From: Armatimonadota bacterium
GTDB taxonomy: Bacteria > Armatimonadota > Fimbriimonadia > Fimbriimonadales > Fimbriimonadaceae
Reading direction: 5' to 3'
NCBI GenBank assembly: GCA_003516955.1
Contig: DPBN01000042.1
Location: 1 to 9,588, forward strand
Length of the DNA: 9,588 nucleotides
Within the stretch, counting starts at the first letter, position 1. The number at the start of each line of letters is the position of its first letter. This document shows positions 1 to 7,031 of the stretch, in pieces. The translations under genes and the position numbers were made by a program. Under the pieces are notes generated by a model. The model worked only from the letters and a program-made list of their open reading frames with translations, searched no databases and was not told the DNA's origin.

Positions 1-276
1 GCCGACCCGCACCCACCCGCCGGTCGCGAGTTCCTTCCGCTCCTCCGCAAGCGAGCCGATCCGAAACTTCGGCCCTTGCAGGTCCGCCAGCACAGCGACC
101 GGCCCGACCTCCGGGCTGTCCTCTCGGATCCAAGCGATCCACCGCCGCTTCGACTCCCAGTCTCCGTGGCTGCAGTTCACCCTCGCGACGTTCATGCCGG
201 CCTCGATGAGGCCACGCACCTTCTCCCGGGAGTCCACCGCCGGACCCAGCGTGCAGACGATCTTGGTCCTTCGCAT
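1..276 (-). CDS. pyk: Pyruvate kinase, N-terminal part (cut by the left edge)
   Basis: Pyruvate kinase converts phosphoenolpyruvate and ADP to pyruvate and ATP, the last step of glycolysis, in the cytoplasm. Only the first 92 residues are present; the reading frame is open to base 1. The protein begins MRRTKIVCTLGPA, the classic first beta strand of the TIM barrel. It continues with GMNVARVNCSHG (residues 27-38; the family usually has GMNVARxNFSHG, whose Asn and Ser help bind K+ and ATP). VAVLADLQGPKFRIG (60-74) is the DLQGPK variant of the more common DTKGPEIR motif. The ATG at 276-274 lies 7 bases after the pepF stop on the same strand, so the two are probably co-transcribed. The ribosome binding site is weak (AAGGG about 13 bases upstream). 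I see no frameshift. Identity is secure; the active-site lysine and the regulatory C-terminus are outside the window. Confidence 0.93.
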   Translation of the reverse strand, partial: MRRTKIVCTLGPAVDSREKVRGLIEAGMNVARVNCSHGDWESKRRWIAWIREDSPEVGPVAVLADLQGPKFRIGSLAEERKELATGGWVRVG

Positions 277-283
277 CACTTGC

Positions 284-2104
284 CTACCCTTGGTTCCGGA
301 GCCCGCGCCAGATCTCCTCGAACTCCGCCACCGTCCGCTCGAGCACGGAGAGGCCGCCCTCCCAGAACTTGCGGTCCTGCAGGTCCACGCCGAGCGGGCG
401 CAGAAGCTCCGCCGGGCTCTCCGATCCGCCCTTCTCCAAGAGCGCGAGGTACCGTTCGGCGAACGAAGGACCCTCGCGGCGCGACATTTCGAACAGCGAC
501 ATCACCAGAAGTTCGCCGAACGAATAGGCGTACACGTAGAACGGCGCGGCGATGAAGTGCGACACGTAGCTCCACCAGCACCCGTGCTGCTCGCCCAGGA
601 TCAGCGAGTCGCCGAACATCGACTGCAGCTCGTCCTGCCAGATCGCCGCGAACTCCTCGGCCGTGAGCTCCCCGATCTCCCGGCGCTGACGGTGGCACCT
701 CTGCTCGAAACGGAACATCGCGGCCTGACGGAAGATCGTCGCGAACGAGCCCTCGATCTTGGAGGCGTACAGGGCCAGCCGATCCCGGGCCGAGGCCCTC
801 GAGGACAGCTTCTCGAAGACCAACATCTCCCCGAACGTCGACGCGAGCTCCGCCAGCGGCAGCGTGCCGTGGAAGTTGAACAGGGTCTGCTTCCGGCTCA
901 GCGACGCGTGCACGCCGTGCCCCAGCTCGTGCGCCAGAGTGCTGACGTCCTCCAGCTTGCCCAAATAGGAGAGGAACACCAACGGGTGCGTGTCGGGCGT
1001 GACGTAACTGCAGAAGGCGCCTCCCTGCTTGCCCGGGCGCACCTCGGCGTCGATCCATCTTCGGTCGAAGAACTCCCGGGCGACCTCTGCCATGCGCGGG
1101 GAAAAGGTCCTGAACGCGTCCAGGACGAGCGCCCGAGCTTCCTCGAACGGCATCCGCTCCTTCGACTCGCCGAGCGGCGCGTAACGGTCCACGTGCGTCA
1201 GCTCCGGCAGGCCCAGAATCTCGCGCTTGGTGTGGTAGTAGCGGGCCACCATGTCCGAGCGCTCCCGGCAAAGGCCCATCACCAAGTCCACCGTCTCCCT
1301 GTCCAGCTCGTTGGTCAGATGCCGGGCGTGCTCGGGGTAAGGGTGCTTGCGGAGCCGGTCCTCGACCGCGTGCGCCTGGATCAGGTTGTTGTAGTTGAAG
1401 ACCAAAACCCTCTCCATTTCCTTGAGGCCCGCGGTGAGCGAGTCGGCGGCGGCGATCCGCACCGACCGGTCGGCCTCGCGCAACAGGTCGATCACCTGCT
1501 CCATCGTGAGCTCGCGAACCTCGCCCGTGCGGGGGTTGCGCAGACGGTAGATGTGGTTGCTGGTCAGCTCTTCGAACAGTCGGACCCAGGCCCGAACCCC
1601 CGTGTTGGCCAGCTCCTCCAGAATCACCTCCTCCGGCTCGGAAAGCCGGTGCGGGCTGAGCCGGCGGACCGATTGGAGGTAGTGGCGGTAAGGAGCCAGC
1701 TCGGCGGAGCCGGCGATCCGAGCGGCCGTCTGGTCGCTCCAGCCCTGGATCTCCAGCTCGAAGAACATCAGCCGAACGTTGACCGGGGTCATGCGCTCCA
1801 TCTGCTTCTGCAGGAACGCCCCCAGCTTGGGGTCCGAGGTGTCGGCGGCGAAAAGGAGATGCGCGTAGGTAAGAGGCTTGTACAGATCCTGGTAAATCGA
1901 CTCGACCTCTCGGATGGCGGACAACACGCGGCCGGCTTCGACGTCCTCCGCTCCCAGCGTTCCTCGATAGGCCTTCTCGAACTCCTCCGCCCGGGCTTCG
2001 ATCGAGCGCCACAGCTCCTCCAGCTTCGGGTCCGAGGGGTCGGCGAAAAGGTCGGAAAGGTCCCAGCGGACCGGGGCGGAGGCTGCATCGGTGGACTGAG
2101 GCAT
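284..2104 (-). CDS. pepF: Oligoendopeptidase F, M3 family zinc metallopeptidase
   Basis: A cytoplasmic zinc endopeptidase that degrades short peptides, 606 residues, close to the usual ~590-600 of the pepF/M3 subgroup. The N-terminus (WDLSDLFADPSDPKLEE, residues 14-30) is typical of the helical N-terminal domain of this subgroup. The catalytic HExxH is AHELGHG (His392, Glu393, His396), and the third zinc ligand is expected at Glu419 in PLAELASTFGE. The C-terminal segment with HGCWWSYVSHF and PFYVYAYSFGELL matches the substrate-binding Tyr/His region of M3 enzymes. No signal peptide or membrane segment is visible. The ATG at 2104-2102 is chosen because the family motif begins shortly after it and no earlier start has a Shine-Dalgarno sequence; a longer shadow frame here is not the gene. 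pepF heads a unit with pyruvate kinase and diverges from the serine hydrolase gene. Which peptides it cuts cannot be read from the sequence. Confidence 0.95.
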   Translation of the reverse strand: MPQSTDAASAPVRWDLSDLFADPSDPKLEELWRSIEARAEEFEKAYRGTLGAEDVEAGRVLSAIREVESIYQDLYKPLTYAHLLFAADTSDPKLGAFLQKQMERMTPVNVRLMFFELEIQGWSDQTAARIAGSAELAPYRHYLQSVRRLSPHRLSEPEEVILEELANTGVRAWVRLFEELTSNHIYRLRNPRTGEVRELTMEQVIDLLREADRSVRIAAADSLTAGLKEMERVLVFNYNNLIQAHAVEDRLRKHPYPEHARHLTNELDRETVDLVMGLCRERSDMVARYYHTKREILGLPELTHVDRYAPLGESKERMPFEEARALVLDAFRTFSPRMAEVAREFFDRRWIDAEVRPGKQGGAFCSYVTPDTHPLVFLSYLGKLEDVSTLAHELGHGVHASLSRKQTLFNFHGTLPLAELASTFGEMLVFEKLSSRASARDRLALYASKIEGSFATIFRQAAMFRFEQRCHRQRREIGELTAEEFAAIWQDELQSMFGDSLILGEQHGCWWSYVSHFIAAPFYVYAYSFGELLVMSLFEMSRREGPSFAERYLALLEKGGSESPAELLRPLGVDLQDRKFWEGGLSVLERTVAEFEEIWRGLRNQG

Positions 2105-2109
2105 GGCCC

Positions 2110-2115
2110 ATTATG
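2110..2115 (-). promoter_or_regulatory. Candidate -10 element for pepF (possible leaderless start)
   Basis: The minus strand reads CATAAT (5 of 6 matches to TATAAT) only 5 bases before the pepF ATG. That would place the transcription start at or within a base or two of the A of the start codon. There is no Shine-Dalgarno sequence next to this ATG, which fits leaderless translation. I see no good -35 box at normal spacing. This is inference from a short motif. Confidence 0.35.
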
Positions 2116-2128
2116 CACAGCGACCTGC

Positions 2129-2134
2129 CATCAT
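2129..2134 (+). promoter_or_regulatory. Weak candidate -10 element for the serine hydrolase gene
   Basis: CATCAT (4 of 6 matches to TATAAT) lies 7 bases before the ATG at 2142, the spacing expected if transcription starts at the start codon. No Shine-Dalgarno sequence precedes that ATG. The motif is weak and could be chance; it is recorded because the divergent intergenic space is only 37 bases and must hold any promoters for both genes that lie outside coding sequence. Confidence 0.2.
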
Positions 2135-2141
2135 CCGACCC

Positions 2142-3044
2142 ATGGCGCATCTGGAGGAGGCCGGTTGGCAGGCGCTGGCGGAGGAGCTGAACGCTCACGC
2201 CGAGCGACTGCGGGGCACCGCGGGATTCTGGGTGGAGGAGCTGCGGGGCGCTCGAAGCGCCGGCCGACTGGCGGACCGCCCGTTTCCAACCGCGTCAACG
2301 ATCAAGACGGCCCTCATGGTCGCGGTCCTGCGGGAGGTGGAGGCCGGCCGCATGGCCTGGACCGAGACGCTGCCCGTGCCTCCGCCAGACCGACGCGAGC
2401 TCAGTCCCTGGTCGTGGTTCTTCCCGGAGGGCCAGCCGATCGACGTCGACGGATGGGTCAACCTGATGATCGGATACAGCGACAACACCGCCACGATCGT
2501 CCTCCGCGACCGCGTCGGTACCGAGACGATCAACCGGATGCTGGAAGAACTGGGCTTTCGCCACACGAGGTTCCTTTCCGGCACCCCTCCCGACTCCGCC
2601 ATGCTTGCGGAGCTGCGGGCCACATTCGGCCTCGGCGTGACCACTCCCAGAGAGATGGCACGCCTCCTCAAGGGGATCGCCCTCGGCCATTGGGCCGGCC
2701 CGGCCGCCTCCGAGCGGATGGTGCGCATCCTATCCCACCAGTATTGGGACAACCTCATTGCCTCAGCCGTGCCACCGTGCGTCCTGTGCGCGAGCAAGTC
2801 GGGCTTCGTGGCCTCGTCCCGGTCCGACACCGCGATCGTGTTCGGTCCAACTCCCTACGTCGCGGCCTTCTACACATCGGACCTGTGCGACCGGAGCTGG
2901 GGTCCGAACAACGAGGCTGTGCGCTGGATTCGCGAGGCCTCGGGCATCGTCTGGAGGAGGCTCGCGCCCGAGGCCCACTATGAGCCCCCACCCGGCTGGG
3001 ATCGGCTCCTGCCACGAGGCGGGGGCTTCGACGAGGAGGTCTAG
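2142..3044 (+). CDS. Serine hydrolase of the class A beta-lactamase / penicillin-binding fold
   Basis: A 300-residue protein from the ATG at 2142; an in-frame ATG at 2103 would add 13 residues but overlaps the pepF start. All three serine beta-lactamase-fold motifs are present in order (numbering from 2142): S52-T-I-K55 (nucleophile and base), S113-D-N115 in GYSDNTA, and K219-S-G221. A TTPREMARLLKGI segment (about 167-179) is typical of class A proteins. The omega-loop ExxLN that carries the deacylating glutamate (Glu166) is not apparent in the expected stretch just before it. The N-terminus has no hydrophobic signal peptide, unlike secreted beta-lactamases. A serine esterase, amidase or peptidase acting on an unknown substrate is therefore at least as likely as antibiotic hydrolysis. 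The gene is alone on the plus strand, diverges from pepF and converges on the Crp-family gene with overlapping stops. Family is confident; substrate is unknown. Confidence 0.85.
   Translation: MAHLEEAGWQALAEELNAHAERLRGTAGFWVEELRGARSAGRLADRPFPTASTIKTALMVAVLREVEAGRMAWTETLPVPPPDRRELSPWSWFFPEGQPIDVDGWVNLMIGYSDNTATIVLRDRVGTETINRMLEELGFRHTRFLSGTPPDSAMLAELRATFGLGVTTPREMARLLKGIALGHWAGPAASERMVRILSHQYWDNLIASAVPPCVLCASKSGFVASSRSDTAIVFGPTPYVAAFYTSDLCDRSWGPNNEAVRWIREASGIVWRRLAPEAHYEPPPGWDRLLPRGGGFDEEV
3041..3044. other. Shared convergent stop codons (CTAG)
   Basis: The palindrome CTAG supplies TAG to the plus-strand serine hydrolase (3042-3044) and TAG to the minus-strand Crp-family gene (3043-3041). The genes therefore overlap tail to tail by four bases, with no room between them for a conventional intrinsic terminator. 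Confidence 0.95.
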
Positions 3045-3739
3045 GACCCGTCGACCCTGGCCTCCAGCCTTTCCAAGTCCCGGATCGTCAGCGTCCGATG
3101 GGCCGTCCTCAGCCAACCGTTCCGTTGCCACGCGGAGAGCACGCGGATCGCGGTCTCCACGGTGGTGCCGGCGAGGTAGGCCAGCTCCTGGCGCGTCAGG
3201 GGGATGGTGAGCGTCCAGCCGTCTTCGTTGCGCACGCCGTAGGACTCGACGAGCCAGAGCAGCACCGCGGCGATCCGGCCGTCGACGCGTCCCGACACGG
3301 ACTTCGCCAAGAAGCCGTAGGCCGCCTTCAGGCGCTCCGTCGTGCGCCGCACCAGCCTGTCCTTCAGTTCGTCGGAGCGCTCGTACGCCTCCGTCGCCCG
3401 CGCCGGATCCAGCCGCACCAGTTGAACGCGGGTGATGGCGACGGCGTCCAGAGGCAACGCCCGCTGTTCGATCGCCGACAGCAGGCCCAGGGTGTGACCC
3501 GGTCCCATCAGCTCCACAGCCACCTCTCTGCCGGACGCCGTGGTCTGGCTCATCCGCACAAAGCCGGTGCCGACAACACCCACGAAGCTCGGACTGTCTC
3601 CGCGAAGCCACAGAATCTCGCCCGGCTGGAACTCGGCGACGCTCGCGCCTTGGGCGAGGGTCGTCAGTTCCTCTCGTGAAAGCACCCCAAAAACGGTGCT
3701 CCGGCTCAGGACCTCCACCACCGAAGGCGGCACCCTCAT
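3041..3739 (-). CDS. Crp/Fnr-family transcriptional regulator
   Basis: A 232-residue DNA-binding regulator of usual family length. Residues about 12-115 form the cyclic-nucleotide-binding-like beta roll (FGVLSREELTTLAQGA, then FQPGEILWLRGD and GFVRMSQTTASGREVAVELMGPG). A long dimerisation helix follows (about 115-148), then the winged helix: LTRQELAYLAGTTVETAIRVLSAWQRNGWL (about 181-210) is a clear helix-turn-helix. The protein has no cysteine at all, so it cannot hold an Fnr-type iron-sulfur cluster. The phosphate-binding cassette of CRP (Gly-Glu-Leu ... Arg-Ser) is replaced by TLGLLSAIEQRAL, so cAMP binding is doubtful. The ATG at 3739-3737 overlaps the stop of the upstream COG0407 gene as ATGA, implying translational coupling; a GGAAGG lies about 14 bases upstream. 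A larger open frame extending upstream is a shadow of that gene. Ligand and targets are unknown; regulation of its own operon is a reasonable guess. Confidence 0.9.
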   Translation of the reverse strand: MRVPPSVVEVLSRSTVFGVLSREELTTLAQGASVAEFQPGEILWLRGDSPSFVGVVGTGFVRMSQTTASGREVAVELMGPGHTLGLLSAIEQRALPLDAVAITRVQLVRLDPARATEAYERSDELKDRLVRRTTERLKAAYGFLAKSVSGRVDGRIAAVLLWLVESYGVRNEDGWTLTIPLTRQELAYLAGTTVETAIRVLSAWQRNGWLRTAHRTLTIRDLERLEARVDGS

Positions 3740-4824
3740 GTCGATCCGTACAACCTTCCTTCGTCGAGCATAGCCAGATAGTTGTCCAGAGGAAGGTAGT
3801 TCGCCACGCTGTTGCCCGTCCCGAGGCAGTAGCCGCCACCCGGCTGGCACACGTCCAGCGTCTCCCGGACCCTCTGCCGAACTTGGGACTCCGTCGCCCG
3901 GCAGAGGAAGTCCATGTCGATCCCGCCGAGGAGCGCCACGCGGTCTCCGTGCAGCCTCTTGGCCTCCGTGACCGGCTGGATCACGTCCTCGAACGAGTGC
4001 CTCGCATCGATTCGCACGTCGTCCAGCAGGTCCGGCAGAATCTCGTCCAGCTTTCCGCACGAGTGGAGCCAGTACTGTCGCCCAGAATCGTGAGCCATTC
4101 TGGAGAGCTCGCGGTGGCCCGGCAACACGTAGCGCCGAAGGTCGTCCGGACCGATCAGCGTTCCCGTCCGGAAGCCCATGTCGTCCGAGGCGAACACCGC
4201 CTGCACGCGGTCGTACGAGAGAAGCCGCTCGACGTAGCGCCGCTCGAAGTCGATGATTCGGTCCGAGATCGCCCGAACGAGGTCCGGCGCGTCGAACAGC
4301 GCGTAGCACAGCGTCTCGTAGCCCATCAGCCAAGTGAGGTTCTCCGCGATGTGCCCGCAGAGCCCACCGACCAGCAGCATGTCGTCCGGCAGCTCGCGGC
4401 TGAGGTAAGCGAGGCCGGAGTCGTCCGCGTCGTCCGCGCAGGGCCACGGGTAGCGCTCGAACGACTCCCAATCGGTGATCGGACCCACGTGCTCGTTCAC
4501 GAACGACCGACCGCCTTCTCGCCGCAGGTCCGCGGTGTCCTCGGCGGTCTCTCGGTTCAGCGGCCAGTCGATGCCGGTGAGGCCCCAGGTCGCGTGGTCG
4601 TAGCCGAGGAACCGTTGCATCGCCACGTGCCGCTTCGGACCGGCGAGCGGATCGTTGGGGTCGATGCCCTCCCACACGCCGTAGCGCTCGTCCAGGGCCA
4701 CCTGAACCTCCCAGTCCAGATACAGGTCCAGAAAGTGGACCCGCTCGGGAGTGCCCTCCCGCCGCAGGTTGCGCAGCAGCGCTTCGCCGTCGATGCGGAT
4801 CGCCCTTTGAAACGGACTCGTCAT
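3736..4824 (-). CDS. Uroporphyrinogen decarboxylase-like protein (COG0407), putative zinc methyltransferase
   Basis: A 362-residue TIM-barrel protein of the UroD/MtaA superfamily. Numbering from the 4824 start: FASDDMGFRTGTLIGP (about 211-226), WLHSCGKLDEILPDLLDD (252-269), ARHSFEDV (274-281), LLGGIDMDFLC (298-308) and GGYCLGTGNSVANYLP (330-345) are the usual landmarks. His254-x-Cys256 followed by Cys333 fits the HxC...C zinc site of MtaA/MtbA-type corrinoid:thiol methyltransferases rather than true heme-pathway UroD. No corrinoid protein is encoded nearby, so the methyl donor and acceptor are unknown. I chose the ATG at 4824-4822 because AGAGG lies 8 bases upstream; the alternative ATG at 4860 has no such site and overlaps folP by 23 bases. 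It sits 13 bases after folP and overlaps the next gene by ATGA. Family is secure, exact reaction is not. Confidence 0.85.
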   Translation of the reverse strand: MTSPFQRAIRIDGEALLRNLRREGTPERVHFLDLYLDWEVQVALDERYGVWEGIDPNDPLAGPKRHVAMQRFLGYDHATWGLTGIDWPLNRETAEDTADLRREGGRSFVNEHVGPITDWESFERYPWPCADDADDSGLAYLSRELPDDMLLVGGLCGHIAENLTWLMGYETLCYALFDAPDLVRAISDRIIDFERRYVERLLSYDRVQAVFASDDMGFRTGTLIGPDDLRRYVLPGHRELSRMAHDSGRQYWLHSCGKLDEILPDLLDDVRIDARHSFEDVIQPVTEAKRLHGDRVALLGGIDMDFLCRATESQVRQRVRETLDVCQPGGGYCLGTGNSVANYLPLDNYLAMLDEGRLYGST

Positions 4825-4832
4825 GATGCGCG

Positions 4833-4837
4833 CCTCT
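4833..4837 (-). promoter_or_regulatory. Ribosome binding site that selects the COG0407 gene start
   Basis: AGAGG on the minus strand, directly after the folP stop (TGAAGAGG), is 8 bases before the ATG at 4824. This favours that start over the upstream ATG at 4860. Confidence 0.6.
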
Positions 4838-5677
4838 TCAGCCGCGGGCAGAATACCCATCGGCGCGAAGCCAGCGAACCATGTCCACGCATCGCCTGGC
4901 GGCCAAAACGTCGTGGACCCGCAGCACCCGAACGCCTTGGAGCTGCGCCCAGACCTGCACGGCCAGCGTCCCCTCCAGCCGATCGCCCACGGGCAAGGGC
5001 GCGGCTTCGTTGCCCAGGACGCGACCGATGAACGACTTCCGGCTCACCCCAAGCAGGACGGGATAGCCCGTGCCGACGAGCCGGTCCAGAGACCGCAGGA
5101 GCGCCCGGTTGTGTTCGGTCGTCTTGCCGAATCCGATGCCCGGATCAATCCAGACGTCCTGCGCCGCCTTGCCCCGCCGCACGGCCTCACCAGCCTGATG
5201 AAGCAGGAACTCCCGAACCTCCGCCACCACGTCCTGGTAGCTCGGCTGAATCTGCATCGTCGCCGGCTCGCCCTGCATGTGCATGATGGACACGGCGCAG
5301 GGCCGCGAACACACCAGGTCCATCATGGCCGGGTCCCTCAGGCCAGAGACATCGTTCACCACCGAAGCCCCGCCTTCCAGCGCTCGGCGCGCCACCTCAG
5401 CCTTTCGCGTGTCGATGCTCACTGGCACGCCACGCCCCGCCAAACGCTCCACGACCGAACCCACCCGAGACCACTCCTCGTCGACCGGCACCTCCGAGGC
5501 GCCGGGGCGGGTGGACTCTCCGCCCACATCCACCAGGTCCGCCCCCTCGTCCACCATCCGAAGGGCGCGGTCCAAAGCGGCGGAAGGATTCAAGAATGCG
5601 CCCCCGTCGCTGAACGAATCGGGGGTCACGTTCAGGATCCCCATCACGGCCGGCCGGTCTGCGGGCAGACGGAGCAT
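4838..5677 (-). CDS. folP: Dihydropteroate synthase
   Basis: Condenses 6-hydroxymethyl-7,8-dihydropterin diphosphate with p-aminobenzoate to give 7,8-dihydropteroate in folate synthesis; it is the sulfonamide target. The protein is 279 residues, normal length. All signature elements are present: MGILNVTPDSFSDGG (12-26), GGESTRPGA (52-60), SIDTRK (87-92), VNDVSG (107-112), MHMQGEP (132-138), WIDPGIGFGK (176-185), GVSRKSFIG (210-218) and RVHDV (253-257). These supply the expected pterin and diphosphate ligands (Asn16, Asp89, Asn108, Asp178, Lys214, Arg253, His255). The ATG at 5677-5675 is 4 bases after the aspartokinase stop; AGGAAG is about 12 bases upstream, a little far. No other folate gene is in the window. 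It is a true synthase rather than a methyltetrahydrofolate methyltransferase, which shares the fold but lacks these motifs. Confidence 0.97.
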   Translation of the reverse strand: MLRLPADRPAVMGILNVTPDSFSDGGAFLNPSAALDRALRMVDEGADLVDVGGESTRPGASEVPVDEEWSRVGSVVERLAGRGVPVSIDTRKAEVARRALEGGASVVNDVSGLRDPAMMDLVCSRPCAVSIMHMQGEPATMQIQPSYQDVVAEVREFLLHQAGEAVRRGKAAQDVWIDPGIGFGKTTEHNRALLRSLDRLVGTGYPVLLGVSRKSFIGRVLGNEAAPLPVGDRLEGTLAVQVWAQLQGVRVLRVHDVLAARRCVDMVRWLRADGYSARG

Positions 5678-5681
5678 CGCG

Positions 5682-7031
5682 TCAAGTGGCTTCCTGCAAG
5701 CCGAACGCGTCGTGAAGCAGGCTGACCGCTCGCCGGGTCTCCGACTCCAAGATCAGCAGGCTCATCGAGAGCTCGCTGTCGCTGGTCTGGAGCACCGCGA
5801 TCTGGTTCTCCGCCAGCACCCGGATCGCCCGATGGAAGACCCCGGGCTGCTGCAGGTACTCGTGGCCGATCACCGACACCATCGTGCAGCTCTCCGTGAC
5901 GTCTGCCCGGATGCGCACGACCGGCCCGAAGCGCTCCAGGAGCGCCGCCTGCGTCTGGACCGCCTTCGTCTCGACCTGCCCGATCTGCATCAGATAGATC
6001 GCGCGCTCCTCACCCACCGGAACAACCAGGCCGTTCAGCAGGCTCTCCACCATCGGATACTGCGTGCGCGGCACCGCGAATCCCGTCCCATCGGGACTCA
6101 GGTTCAGCATGTGCAGGTTCACGCCGTTGACCGCCATCGCGTGGTAGATCCTGCTGGCCAGCTCGCGCCGGTGCGCGGCCGGCGCCGGTGAGAAATCGAA
6201 GCTGAGGAAGACCAGCTTGCCGCTGTGGGTGACTCCCGTGATCCGGCGGCCCGGCAACTTGTCCAGCGGCACGATCTCCGTTCCCGGGGCGTCGCTGAAG
6301 GTGCTCTTGACGAACAGCGGGATGCTGTAGCGCATCGCGATCTCCGCGGCCCGGGGATGCAGCACCTTGGCCCCGAGGTGCGCGATCTCCGCGACCTCCT
6401 CGTAGGTCACCTTCCGCAGGGTGGGCGCGTCGGGCACGTAGTCCGGGTCGGCCGTCTTGACCCCGTCGACGTCGGTGTAGATCTCCACGGCCACCGCCTG
6501 CAACGCGGCTCCCAAGGCGGAGGCCGTCGTGTCCGACCCGCCCCTGCCCAGCGTGGTCACTTCACCGGGACCAACCTCCCCGCCCGGCTCGATCGTCCCC
6601 TGGAACCCGCACACCACGGGCACCAATCCCTGCCCGAGCCAGCGGAGCAGGTTGCTGGGCTCGATCCGCCGTATCCTGGCGTTGCCGTACTCCGGGTCCG
6701 TGAAGATCCCCGCCTGTTGGCCGGTCACCGCCACGGCCGGATAGCCCATGGACTTGAGCACCTGCGTGAAGATCACCGAGGAGAGGATCTCGCCGCAAGC
6801 CATGAGCAGGTCGGTCTCCCGCCGGTTGGGCGACGTGTGGGGATCGACCTCGTGCAGCACCGACAGCAGCGTGTCCGTCGCGTAGGGCGCGCCCTTGCGG
6901 CCAATGGCACTGACCACGACCACCGGCGAGTATCCGGCCTCCCGGGCGCTGATCACCCTGCTGGCGCTGAGGGCCCGAGCCTCCGGGGTCGCGACGCTCG
7001 TGCCGCCGAACTTCATCACAAGGATCTTCAT
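5682..7031 (-). CDS. Aspartokinase (DapG-like, with C-terminal ACT region)
   Basis: Phosphorylates aspartate with ATP, the committed step toward lysine, methionine, threonine and diaminopimelate. The protein is 449 residues, full length for a monofunctional enzyme. The kinase domain (about 1-245) has KFGGTSV (7-13), VVVVSAIGRKGAPYATD (37-53), TTLGRGGSDTTASALG (159-174) and YTDVDGVKTADP (185-196). The ACT regulatory region spans about 262-449 and ends with AVLQTSDSELSMSLLI (412-427), the usual effector-binding edge. From memory, the closest style is Bacillus DapG (aspartokinase I, inhibited by diaminopimelate) rather than lysine-sensitive LysC, so I give no symbol. GGAGG lies 7 bases before the ATG, and that ATG overlaps the stop of the upstream ACT gene as ATGA. 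No homoserine dehydrogenase domain is fused. Enzyme identity is secure; which amino acid inhibits it is not. Confidence 0.95.
   Translation of the reverse strand: MKILVMKFGGTSVATPEARALSASRVISAREAGYSPVVVVSAIGRKGAPYATDTLLSVLHEVDPHTSPNRRETDLLMACGEILSSVIFTQVLKSMGYPAVAVTGQQAGIFTDPEYGNARIRRIEPSNLLRWLGQGLVPVVCGFQGTIEPGGEVGPGEVTTLGRGGSDTTASALGAALQAVAVEIYTDVDGVKTADPDYVPDAPTLRKVTYEEVAEIAHLGAKVLHPRAAEIAMRYSIPLFVKSTFSDAPGTEIVPLDKLPGRRITGVTHSGKLVFLSFDFSPAPAAHRRELASRIYHAMAVNGVNLHMLNLSPDGTGFAVPRTQYPMVESLLNGLVVPVGEERAIYLMQIGQVETKAVQTQAALLERFGPVVRIRADVTESCTMVSVIGHEYLQQPGVFHRAIRVLAENQIAVLQTSDSELSMSLLILESETRRAVSLLHDAFGLQEAT

Noticed and set aside
276..2198. A second long minus-strand frame overlapping pepF
   Set aside because: Same strand as pepF but in another frame, rich in Gly, Arg and Pro with no recognisable domain; the pepF frame carries all the conserved motifs.
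194..2983. A 929-codon open frame on the plus strand opposite pepF and running into the serine hydrolase gene
   Set aside because: It lies antisense to a clear M3 peptidase, has a low-complexity Arg/Leu/Gln-rich translation with no family motif, and is expected in high-GC DNA where antisense stop codons are rare.
4421..4438. Tandem 9-base repeat TCGTCCGCG x2
   Set aside because: It is in frame within the COG0407 gene (encoding Ala-Asp-Asp twice) and two copies are not enough to suggest a functional repeat.
3740..4675. An N-terminal extension of the Crp-family regulator in the same open frame
   Set aside because: The extension is Arg/Ala/Gly-rich, overlaps the COG0407 gene completely and has no domain; the ATGA overlap at 3739 gives a normal-length regulator.
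3676..5031. A 451-codon plus-strand open frame opposite the COG0407 and folP genes
   Set aside because: Antisense to two well-identified genes and without any family motif; treated as a high-GC shadow.
4838..5677. The pterin-binding protein as a methyltetrahydrofolate:corrinoid methyltransferase working with the COG0407 neighbour
   Set aside because: The full dihydropteroate synthase set is present (ESTRPGA, SIDTRK, SRKSFIG, RVHDV), which methyltransferase relatives lack.
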